From NCBI GenBank assembly GCA_039180385.1, contig JBCDDJ010000288.1, positions 1 through 8,655 of the forward strand: a DNA stretch of 8,655 nt. Direction: 5' to 3'. Below the pieces are notes generated by a model. It was not told the origin of the DNA, made no database searches, and saw nothing but the letters and a program-made list of their open reading frames with translations. Positions 1 through 6,038 of the stretch are shown here, in pieces (the first letter of the stretch is position 1; each line of letters starts with the position of its first letter). The position numbers were made by a program, and so were the translations under genes. The DNA comes from SIO4C1 sp039180385. GTDB lineage: Bacteria; Cyanobacteriota; Cyanobacteriia; Phormidesmidales; Phormidesmidaceae.

Positions 1-4
1 GACC

Positions 5-63
5 TTTCAGGGGGTGCCATCGATCTTTCAGAGGGGCGCCGAGACCATTTCAGGGGGCACCGA
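5..63 (+). repeat. Left array of three TTTCAG boxes
   Basis: Three imperfect direct repeats of 21-22 bases read TTTCAGGGGGTGCC, TTTCAGAGGGGCGCC and TTTCAGGGGGCACC. The word GGGGGCAC recurs once more at 76-83, inside a palindrome. The array begins almost at the window edge, so further copies may lie outside. Confidence 0.7.
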
Positions 64-73
64 GGGTCGAACG

Positions 74-93
74 AAGGGGGCACGTGCCCCCTT
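74..93. repeat. Perfect 20-bp palindrome
   Basis: The word AAGGGGGCAC is followed immediately by its exact reverse complement GTGCCCCCTT, with no spacer. It reuses the GGGGGCAC core of the neighbouring box array in both orientations, so it looks like part of the same element end. A protein-binding role is possible but not shown. Confidence 0.75.
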
Positions 94-462
94 TGCACCC
101 CAGGATCCACGATTGATTCTCCCACTTTGGGGTGGCCATGTGAGGACTTGCGTGTCCCGTTCCTTAGTCCATCAGCTTTATCGCATTCAATGTTCCGAAT
201 TGTCGACCGGTAAACTCTCTTCGCCCTCGGTGCTTGAATCTCAAGCCCGATGCAATATTTTTTGCTGCTGATGCTGCCACTTTGCAATTTCTTTAGCAAA
301 ATAACCATTTATTCTTCTTTTTGCTATGATTTATACACATATTTTGGTCCCCTGACATATTACGGTGTTTTCTGTGTCCTTTAAACTCCATAAAAGTCAT
401 TCTTGAACCTATAAATTTCCAGAAAGAGGATATTTTCTCGTCCAATTGAACTAGGGCCTTCC

Positions 463-511
463 CTGAAATGATCACGATACTCCTTGAAAGGCCGATGACA
501 CCCCACTGAAA
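463..511 (-). repeat. Right array of three inverted TTTCA boxes
   Basis: On the minus strand, boxes start at 511 (TTTCAGTGGGGTGTC), 489 (TTTCAAGGAGTATCG) and 468 (TTTCAGGGAAGGCCC). The spacing mirrors the left array. The two inner copies are more diverged than the outer one. About 11 bases outside the outermost box the minus strand begins TG (522), the usual first dinucleotide of IS21-family ends, but this is weak support. Confidence 0.55.
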
Positions 512-599
512 TTTCGCGGGCAAATTTGGGAGAAGGGGCTGGGGGATGAGGGCAATACTGGCAAAAGTGGGATGGATGCTCTTCCCCTAACCCACTCTT

Positions 600-632
600 G
601 CAGGTGAATCGGTCAACGATTCACCTGCTTTT
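600..632 (+). terminator. Hairpin followed by T-run, plus-strand direction
   Basis: GCAGGTGAATC (600-610) pairs perfectly with GATTCACCTGC (618-628) around a 7-base loop, giving an 11-bp stem followed by four T (629-632) on the plus strand. This has the form of a weak intrinsic terminator for rightward transcription. No plus-strand gene precedes it. For the minus-strand gene ending at 729 it lies about 100 bases downstream and has no T-run in that direction. It could instead be a repeat or a remnant of an element end. Confidence 0.4.
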
Positions 633-658
633 GGGTGTTGACCCTCCACCCTTGCTCG

Positions 659-699
659 TTACCTGGCTCTGCCAAGTAATGCAGTTCAGAGGCTCTGCC
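659..699. repeat. Palindromic repeat of cyanobacterial interspersed type
   Basis: TTAC-C-TGGC / GCCA-A-GTAA forms an imperfect hairpin at 659-679 with loop TCT, and the word GGCTCTGCC is repeated at 665-673 and 691-699. Sequences of the style CTCGTTACCTGGCTCTGCC recur between genes in many filamentous cyanobacteria. That is recalled, not searched. It lies just downstream of the nuclease gene ending at 729. Confidence 0.5.
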
Positions 700-728
700 T
701 TTAATCACTCCAAGGTTTGTTGGAACCG

Positions 729-1580
729 TCACCGCAACGCCTCAATCTCCGCTAAGGTCAATCCTGTCTTTTGGCTAATGGTTTCTACATCCAACACATC
801 AAGGAGTTGTTTAGCAATGGCGATCGCCATCTCTTTTTTACCCTCCTCACGACCCTCCTCACGACCCACTCGTTTGGCCTTGAGCAAAGCATTTCGCTGA
901 TCCCAAATATACATCTCCCGCTTCTCTTGGTCTTCTAGTTCTTCTGGGGAGAAATTACTTCGATTCACTACATCAAACGCTTGACTTAGGGCATCTACCT
1001 CACTGAGGGTCTCCGGCACCGTCTCTAGCTCACGAGCATACTTCATAAAGTAGAGCCACTTGTCGGTTAGTCTTTCTAACTCCTCCAACGGCGTTTTAAA
1101 CTTTGGTAACTCCGCAAAGATTAATTCAAACTCATCCTCACAAAACTGGGTCAACGCCTCTCGCTCCTTCAGCACAAAGCGAGAAACTACCTTCTCAAAC
1201 TCCGGAAACATCTTGAAGTCCGTAAGGGTCAGGGCGACCACTGGGAAGAGCTGCGTGTAGTCATCCCCCTTACCCAATTGCGATGAATAGGCCTTCGCGG
1301 TGTTGTAGAGTACTCGCTTCTCAAAACTTTCAATATTCAACACCTGCATCTCAATGAGCACGACTGTGCCATTGCTGAGTCGAGCTTTGACGTCGAGGTA
1401 AGTGTCTTTGAAACCCTTGAGCCGGGGTGCTTGGTATGGATCAATAATATCCAGATCCTCAATCGTCTGGGTCTCATCGTAAACCAACGCCTCAAGGAAG
1501 CTCTTGAGGATGGGCTTACTCTGGGGCGAGCCAAAGACTTTTTTGAAGGCAAAGTCGATCTTCGGGTTGAGGAATTGCAT
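729..1580 (-). CDS. Rpn/PD-(D/E)XK family nuclease-transposase
   Basis: The 283-residue protein matches the Rpn family (recombination-promoting nuclease or putative transposase; PF12784/TIGR01784 type). The start gives the family's characteristic N-terminus MQFLNPKIDFAFKKVFG. A PD-(D/E)XK-like core is visible: Asp63 in YLDVKARL, then Glu77 and Gln79 in VVLIEMQV. The middle is helical and charged. The C-terminus has the usual GREEGREEGKKE linker (239-250) followed by a short helical tail ending in a predicted helix-turn-helix-like LTLAEIEALR. Length is normal for the family and the frame is intact. Members promote RecA-independent DNA exchange in E. coli and often occur in many copies in cyanobacterial genomes; biological role here is unknown. 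No good ribosome-binding site precedes the ATG. A TAGAAT box at 1644-1649 on the minus strand could be a -10 element but has no clear -35. It stands alone, with repeats on both sides. Confidence 0.9.
   Translation of the reverse strand: MQFLNPKIDFAFKKVFGSPQSKPILKSFLEALVYDETQTIEDLDIIDPYQAPRLKGFKDTYLDVKARLSNGTVVLIEMQVLNIESFEKRVLYNTAKAYSSQLGKGDDYTQLFPVVALTLTDFKMFPEFEKVVSRFVLKEREALTQFCEDEFELIFAELPKFKTPLEELERLTDKWLYFMKYARELETVPETLSEVDALSQAFDVVNRSNFSPEELEDQEKREMYIWDQRNALLKAKRVGREEGREEGKKEMAIAIAKQLLDVLDVETISQKTGLTLAEIEALR
840..863 (-). repeat. 12-bp tandem repeat inside the Rpn-family gene
   Basis: The unit ACCCTCCTCACG (plus strand) occurs twice back to back and is partly continued after 863. On the coding strand it specifies the GREE-GREE linker. 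Gain or loss of a unit keeps frame, so linker length can vary between copies. Confidence 0.85.
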
Positions 1581-1699
1581 GGGGGGCTGCTACTTTCCAG
1601 AGGGCGATTACGCTCCAGCGTAGCGCCAGGGGCGATCGCCTTTATTCTAAACCACGTCTATATTTGCCACCCGTATTGCCTCAGCCCCTCCCCTTCAAA

Positions 1700-1732
1700 C
1701 TACCCGAAATCTACCCGATTTCTACCCCGTAG
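1700..1732. repeat. Three tandem 11-base repeats
   Basis: CTACCCGAAAT, CTACCCGATTT and CTACCCCGTAG follow each other without gap. The second and third copies diverge in their last bases, and GAAAT/ATTTC flanking the middle CTACCCG adds a small inverted repeat. It lies upstream of the Rpn-family gene. Function is unknown. Confidence 0.6.
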
Positions 1733-1883
1733 GCTCCCCGATCGCGTCCTACATTGGTAATTGACATCAACCACGTCAATATACTGGAGCAGTGGTGTCA
1801 TCTCTATCCCTAGCTGATCCCGAATCCGTAAAGCATAGGGAGAGATAAACTGCTGATTATTCCTCGGGCAGGCGGGACGCAGA

Positions 1884-1992
1884 TTCGACAAGCTCACTGA
1901 CCACCTGCGCTACGGGCTTCTGGGCTCAATATCCCGTAGCGCGGGTGGTTGCTGAGCGCTTGTCCTGAGCGAAGTCGAAGGGGAGTCGAAGT
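1884..1992. repeat. Large REP-like palindrome with TGAGCGAAGTCGAAG tail
   Basis: ACCACCTGCGCTACGGG (1900-1916) pairs with CCCGTAGCGCGGGTGGT (1933-1949), a 17-bp stem with one G-U pair and a 16-base loop. After a short bulge the stem resumes with GCTCA (1892-1896) against TGAGC (1953-1957). TTCGACAAGC on the left flank partly matches GCTTGTC and AGTCGAA on the right. The right arm runs into TCCTGAGCGAAGTCGAAGG, then GAGTCGAAG again. Such TGAGCGAAGTCGAA motifs are a widely seen intergenic repeat of environmental bacteria and cyanobacteria, recognisable when falsely translated as ACPERSRR, as happens here. No mobility gene is present. Confidence 0.7.
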
Positions 1993-2209
1993 ACATCTTG
2001 CCCGCCGCCAGGATCAGCCTTCGCTTTCTGTGCTCATACAATCCGGATTCAGTATCAGTCGTTTCCAGAAGCGTGTCAGATTGTTTTTGAGGATGCTCGC
2101 CGTGCCATTCATTGTTCCTAAGTTTCCCTACAAGGACACGCACGCATTCTTCTCGGCAGTATCACTCACCAAGGTTGGCTAAAGGGTGTCGCAAAATAGC
2201 TGGATGCCT
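1993..2209 (-). other. Region without a secure gene; possible decayed coding fragment
   Basis: A minus-strand frame starting at a GTG (2141-2143) stays open down to and through the repeat ending at 1992. Its first 50 or so codons look protein-like (KLRNNEWHGEHPQ, LYEHRKRRLILAAGKMYF), but I do not recognise a family, and its last part is translated repeat. No ribosome-binding site is evident. It may be the remnant of a gene whose 3' end was replaced by the repeat, or chance. Near the GMC gene's stop codon AAAATAG/CTATTTT (2193-2199 and 2210-2216) forms a 7-bp AT-rich hairpin, at best a weak terminator for the operon. Confidence 0.25.
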
Positions 2210-3718
2210 CTATTTTCCGAGCCGATCGATTAAATGATCCCCCACCCGCAATGCATTGGCAATAACCGTCAAGGCTGGACTAACGCTGGCATTCGATGGG
2301 AAAAAGCTACTATCCACCACATAGAGATTTTCCACATCATGGGTACAACAGTTAGGATTTAAAACTGACGATGTGGGGTCATTACCAAAGCAGCAAGTGC
2401 CACATTGATGGGCCATCACCTGGAGTGGGACTTCCCCTTTGGGATAACTGCCTTGAAAACCGCCTAAACCTTTTTCAACGTTTTTGAGCACTTCTGTCCA
2501 ACGGTAAACCAGGCGATCGTGGGCTTCAAAATTGTTGGGCGTATAGTCGATAAAAAGTTTATTGTTTTCAAACCGAACACGATTGTTTGGGTCGGGCAAA
2601 TCTTCGGTTTGAATCCACCACCCAATCGAGCGGGTCGCCAACTGTTTAAGACCAAAGCCCGGCACAAATTTAGCCAGAATTGAAAGTAAGGGCGGTGCCT
2701 CCGCAAAGATCAGATCCGCCAGCAAGCCCCCTGTATTGTAGATATGTCCCATCGGGTAAGGGAACTCATCGTCTCCCCAATAGAAGTCATTAACATAGAC
2801 CGTTTTAGGAAAATCCCCGGAGTTAACTTTGGTTTTGAGCTGAACCACTGTTGTTAGCAAATGCTTCATCAAGTTACGGCCCACCAGATCAGAACTGTTG
2901 GCCAGACCATTAGGGTGCTTTTCATTGGCTGACTTGAGCATCAGGGTCGCAGAATTCACCGCACCACAGGCAAGGGCAACAATATGGGCAAAAAATAAAT
3001 AGGTGCGATCGCCGATCTCAACCTCTACGGCACTGATGATTTTGCCGGAGGGATCGGTGTGGAGGCTGACAACTTTAGCACCCGTTTTAAGGGTGACATT
3101 GGGATATTTCAAAGCCGGAACAATGCCGCTCACTTCAGAATCATTTGTCGGATCATCCGTCTGGCGCGTGAGGCCAAGGGGTAAACGGGCCGGATGCAGG
3201 TTTTGGTTAGAGAGCGCCCCATACAGCTCGTCGATCTCAGGATTTTGCTCAATCGCCTCAAAAGGATAGCCTTGACTATGGTTCGGCTCCGTAGGATCGC
3301 TGCCCAGATTACCATGCACCTTATACAGTTGTTCCGCTGCGCTGTAATAGGGCTCAAAGTCTGAATACTTCAAACACCATTCTCGGGAGACCCCCGTCTG
3401 ATGCTCCACCTGCTCAAAATCTCGCTCCCGCATCCGCAGCAGGGTGGTTCCATAGATTTTAGTATTGCCACCTACGGCATAGTTGGTTTGGGGAGAAAAT
3501 GGTTCTCCTTCTGCGTCGTACCATTGTTCGGGCGCATGGTAGCGATCGCGCTTAAACACATCCACATCGATCCGATTTTGCTCCTCTAGGGGCATATAGT
3601 CTCCCCGCTCCAAAATTAAAATTTTCTTACCCGTGGGGGCTAACTTATAGGCTAATGTACCTCCTCCCGCCCCTGTGCCGACAATGATTAGGTCATACCG
3701 TTCATCATCAATAATCAT
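2210..3718 (-). CDS. GMC-family FAD-dependent oxidoreductase
   Basis: The 502-residue protein is a glucose-methanol-choline type flavoenzyme that would oxidise an alcohol or sugar group. Its substrate cannot be read from sequence. The N-terminal Rossmann FAD site is clear: IIVGTGAGGGTLA (11-23; Gly14, Gly16, Gly19) and the ribose-binding Glu37 in ILERGD. A second FAD contact is NYAVGGNTKIYG (79-90). The C-terminal GMC signature follows, with His437 in AHQCGTC aligning to the conserved active-site His, then LYVVDSSFFPSNASVSPALTVIANALR (465-491). There is no signal peptide or membrane helix, so it is cytoplasmic or peripheral. The start is supported by AGGGGG five bases upstream and by the immediate FAD motif. 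It begins 25 bases after ctaE and is the last gene of the oxidase operon, which suggests that it feeds electrons, directly or via quinone, to this oxidase. Oddities are Ser480 at the second catalytic position, usually Asn or His, and five cysteines at 439-458. Confidence 0.92.
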   Translation of the reverse strand: MIIDDERYDLIIVGTGAGGGTLAYKLAPTGKKILILERGDYMPLEEQNRIDVDVFKRDRYHAPEQWYDAEGEPFSPQTNYAVGGNTKIYGTTLLRMRERDFEQVEHQTGVSREWCLKYSDFEPYYSAAEQLYKVHGNLGSDPTEPNHSQGYPFEAIEQNPEIDELYGALSNQNLHPARLPLGLTRQTDDPTNDSEVSGIVPALKYPNVTLKTGAKVVSLHTDPSGKIISAVEVEIGDRTYLFFAHIVALACGAVNSATLMLKSANEKHPNGLANSSDLVGRNLMKHLLTTVVQLKTKVNSGDFPKTVYVNDFYWGDDEFPYPMGHIYNTGGLLADLIFAEAPPLLSILAKFVPGFGLKQLATRSIGWWIQTEDLPDPNNRVRFENNKLFIDYTPNNFEAHDRLVYRWTEVLKNVEKGLGGFQGSYPKGEVPLQVMAHQCGTCCFGNDPTSSVLNPNCCTHDVENLYVVDSSFFPSNASVSPALTVIANALRVGDHLIDRLGK

Positions 3719-3743
3719 AATTCCCCCTGATTGTCAGATAGAC

Positions 3744-4364
3744 TTATTGCCAAATATAAATAAGCACAAACAAAATAATCCAGATTACATCGACAAAGTG
3801 CCAAAACAAGGATGTCGATTCAACCCCAAATTCGCCCTGATCATAATTACCGGGAATAAAAGAGCGACCCAACATAATCAGTTGCAGCAGCACCCCTGTA
3901 AATACGTGTAAGCCGTGAAATCCCGTCAACAGATAAAATGTACCGCCAAAGACCCCATCGGTAACGCCAAATTCCAGGCTATTCCATTCCACCGCCTGAC
4001 CATACAAAAAATAGCTGCCCATGGCCATGGTTAGCAGCCAAAACGCCCGAAATCCCCAGAGGTTTTTAACCTGGAGATAACGCTCGGCAAAATAAATAAC
4101 CAAACTACTTGAGACCAGAATTACGCTGTTGATGGCAGGCTCGCGAACGTCTAATCCTTCAATCCCAGCGGGTAGCCAGTCGATCGCCGTTATCTTGTAG
4201 ACAATATAGCCCGCAAACAGGCTAAAAAAGATCACACTCTCTGAGAGGAGAAAGATAACAAAACCAAACATACGATGGTCTTCTTCTTCATGGTGATCAT
4301 GGCTGGAGATGTGGGCATTGTCCGTTACCCCCTCCGCATTGAGGACGGGTTCAGTACTACTCAT
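3744..4364 (-). CDS. ctaE: Haem-copper terminal oxidase subunit III
   Basis: The 206-residue membrane protein is subunit III of a haem-copper oxidase. It carries no metal centre but stabilises subunit I and its proton uptake. Five membrane helices are visible, at about 33-56, 77-95, 104-122, 141-165 and 185-205; five rather than seven is normal for short bacterial forms. Family landmarks are SES with Glu42 in the first helix, GFHGLHV (148-154) and WHFVDVIWI (188-196). The N-terminus before the first helix is rich in His and acid residues (HISSHDHHEEEDH, 18-30) and could bind metal. The ATG overlaps the last 8 bases of ctaD, and a strong GAGGAGG ribosome site lies six bases upstream inside ctaD, so translation is coupled. 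Spacing to the following GMC gene is 25 bases. Confidence 0.95.
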   Translation of the reverse strand: MSSTEPVLNAEGVTDNAHISSHDHHEEEDHRMFGFVIFLLSESVIFFSLFAGYIVYKITAIDWLPAGIEGLDVREPAINSVILVSSSLVIYFAERYLQVKNLWGFRAFWLLTMAMGSYFLYGQAVEWNSLEFGVTDGVFGGTFYLLTGFHGLHVFTGVLLQLIMLGRSFIPGNYDQGEFGVESTSLFWHFVDVIWIILFVLIYIWQ

Positions 4365-6033
4365 GATGGGCCTCCTCTAGCAGATCAGCGTTGGTAACAA
4401 GGGGATCGGATTTACCATAACCATAGGGTTCAGCGACCACCACAGGTAGGACTTCAAAATTTTCGTGGCTTGGTGGCGATGATATCAGCCATTCAATACC
4501 AATGGCACGCCAGGGATTATCAGGGGCTTTTTCCCCTTGAATCCAGGAACCCACCATATTTAAGATAAACGGCAATGTGGACATACCTAACAGAAAAGCC
4601 CCGATACTGGCCATCACATTCCAAAAGGCAAACTCCGGGTCGTAGGATGCGACACGTCGGGGCATGCCCTCTAGCCCCAGGGGATGCATAGGAAAGAAAT
4701 TAAGGTTGGCCCCAATAAAGGTGAGGGCAAAATGCAATTTACCCAAACCTTCGTTGTACATTCGCCCGGTCATCTTGGGAAACCAGTGATAAAGAGCCGC
4801 GTATACCCCTAGCACGGTGGCACCGTAAATCACATAGTGAAAATGTCCCACCACAAAGTAGGTATTGTTGACATGGATATCGACCGGAACTGCCGCCAGC
4901 ATAATGCCCGTGATACCGGAAAAGACAAACATCACCAATCCACCGAGGGCAAACAACATGCCACTGGTGAGCCGAATTTTCCCCCCCCACACCGTGGCGA
5001 CCCAGGCAAAGACCTTAATGCCGGTTGGCACTGAAATGAGCATGGTGGAAAACATAAATAGCATCCGCATCCAGCCCGGTGTGCCGCTAGCAAACATATG
5101 GTGCACCCAGACCACGGCACTGAGGGCAACGATAATCAGGGATGAAATCGCTACCACTTTGTAGCCAAACAGGGGTTTGCGAGCATAGACGGGCAGTAGT
5201 TCGGAAAAAACACCAAACACGGGCAGGATAATCACATACACTGCCGGATGGGAATAGAACCAGAAAAAGTGCTGAAATAAAATCGGATCGCCGCCCTGCA
5301 GGGGATCAAAAAAGGTGGTGCCCAGACTCAGATCCAGCAGCAACATCACGGCACCGGCCGTTAGGGCCGGCAAGCCAAACAACTGAATAATTTGGGCACT
5401 CATGACGGCCCAAACAAAGATGGGCATGCGGAAAAAGGTCATGCCTGGGGCCCGCATGCGAATAATGGTGGTGACAATATTGACAGCCCCCATAATTGAG
5501 GAAACGCCAGACAGGGCCACCGCGAGTAGCCAGAGAAACTGACCATTGATTAATGTCCCAGCGGGATTCTGTAAACTCACCGGTGGATAAGACCACCAGC
5601 CCGCCTGAGCCGGTCCCCCCGGCGCTAAAAAACTGGCCATCAGCACTACGCCAAAGACCGGTACCAGCCAAAAGGCCACGGCATTCAACCGGGGAAAAGC
5701 CATATCTCGTGCCCCGATCATTAAGGGCACCAAATAGTTGGCTAACCCGGCTAATACGGGAAACGTCCATAAAAACAACATCACAGTGCCATGGAGGGTA
5801 AACATGGCATTGTAGACCGTGCGATTGACCAAATCGGCTTCGGGTGTCACCAGCTCCCCACGGATCACCATAGCAAAGAAACCACCGACCAGAAAGAAAA
5901 AGAAGGCCGTGACAATGTATTGAATCCCAATCACTTTGTGATCAGTACTAAAGCCAAAAAAGCGCTGCCAGGGTTCCGGTTCGTGAGGCTGGTTTAGGTT
6001 ACTACTGGGTTGGTTAACGAGAGCATTGGCCAT
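4357..6033 (-). CDS. ctaD: Haem-copper terminal oxidase subunit I (A2 type)
   Basis: The 558-residue, roughly 12-helix protein is the catalytic subunit that reduces oxygen to water and pumps protons. All metal ligands are present: His81 (FTLHGT) and His399 for the low-spin haem, His397 (GHFHYV) for the active-site haem, and His262, His311 and His312 for CuB. Tyr266 is placed to form the His-Tyr crosslink. The K-channel lysine is Lys340 (VPTGIKVFAW), and the D-channel entrance is Asp110 (GARDMAFPRLN). The helix VI glutamate of A1 enzymes is absent: the motif is YSHPAVY (260-266), the hallmark of A2-type oxidases, in which Tyr and Ser replace it. It sits 5 bases after ctaC, with an AGAGGA ribosome site inside the ctaC end, and overlaps ctaE by 8 bases. 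Length is normal. Confidence 0.97.
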   Translation of the reverse strand: MANALVNQPSSNLNQPHEPEPWQRFFGFSTDHKVIGIQYIVTAFFFFLVGGFFAMVIRGELVTPEADLVNRTVYNAMFTLHGTVMLFLWTFPVLAGLANYLVPLMIGARDMAFPRLNAVAFWLVPVFGVVLMASFLAPGGPAQAGWWSYPPVSLQNPAGTLINGQFLWLLAVALSGVSSIMGAVNIVTTIIRMRAPGMTFFRMPIFVWAVMSAQIIQLFGLPALTAGAVMLLLDLSLGTTFFDPLQGGDPILFQHFFWFYSHPAVYVIILPVFGVFSELLPVYARKPLFGYKVVAISSLIIVALSAVVWVHHMFASGTPGWMRMLFMFSTMLISVPTGIKVFAWVATVWGGKIRLTSGMLFALGGLVMFVFSGITGIMLAAVPVDIHVNNTYFVVGHFHYVIYGATVLGVYAALYHWFPKMTGRMYNEGLGKLHFALTFIGANLNFFPMHPLGLEGMPRRVASYDPEFAFWNVMASIGAFLLGMSTLPFILNMVGSWIQGEKAPDNPWRAIGIEWLISSPPSHENFEVLPVVVAEPYGYGKSDPLVTNADLLEEAHHE

Positions 6034-6038
6034 AAAAG

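Larger units (their letters stand above)
5..511. mobile_element. Possible transposase-less insertion element with opposing repeat-box ends
   Basis: Three boxes beginning TTTCAG start at 5, 26 and 48. Reading the other strand inward from the right, three matching boxes begin at 511 (TTTCAG), 489 (TTTCAA) and 468 (TTTCAG). Spacings are 21 and 22 bases on both sides. The outermost boxes are the most alike: TTTCAGGGGGTGCCATCG on the left and TTTCAGTGGGGTGTCATCG on the right, differing by one inserted base and one substitution. Multiple repeated boxes inside terminal inverted repeats are known in the IS21 family, so this may be a deletion derivative or MITE of such an element. No transposase reading frame lies between the ends. 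The left end may continue outside the window, so the true boundary is unknown. Family assignment is inference. Confidence 0.45.

Noticed and set aside
14..271. Plus-strand 85-codon frame starting at GTG
   Set aside because: It begins inside the first repeat box, has no ribosome site and encodes no known motif.
1..308. Minus-strand frame open from an ATG at 308 to the window edge, about 100 codons
   Set aside because: It translates the repeat arrays and palindrome as SRRPSERSMAPPE-like low-complexity peptide, has no recognisable family and is preceded only by a weak AAGAAG. The long opening is explained by GC-rich repeats.
293..523. Minus-strand 76-codon frame across the right box array
   Set aside because: Its N-terminus is the translated repeat boxes and the rest is Lys/Asn-rich with no family resemblance.
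1760..1780. Operator-like inverted repeat ATTGAC/GTCAAT
   Set aside because: Six-base arms around a 9-base spacer are expected by chance at this scale, and no gene start is close enough to give it a role.
2193..2216. Intrinsic terminator at the end of the operon
   Set aside because: The 7-bp stem is almost all A-T, overlaps the stop codon and has only a short T-run. It is noted in the region description but not called.
4865..5164. Plus-strand 99-codon frame antisense to ctaD
   Set aside because: It lies wholly inside a well-conserved gene on the other strand, and the peptide has no recognisable features.
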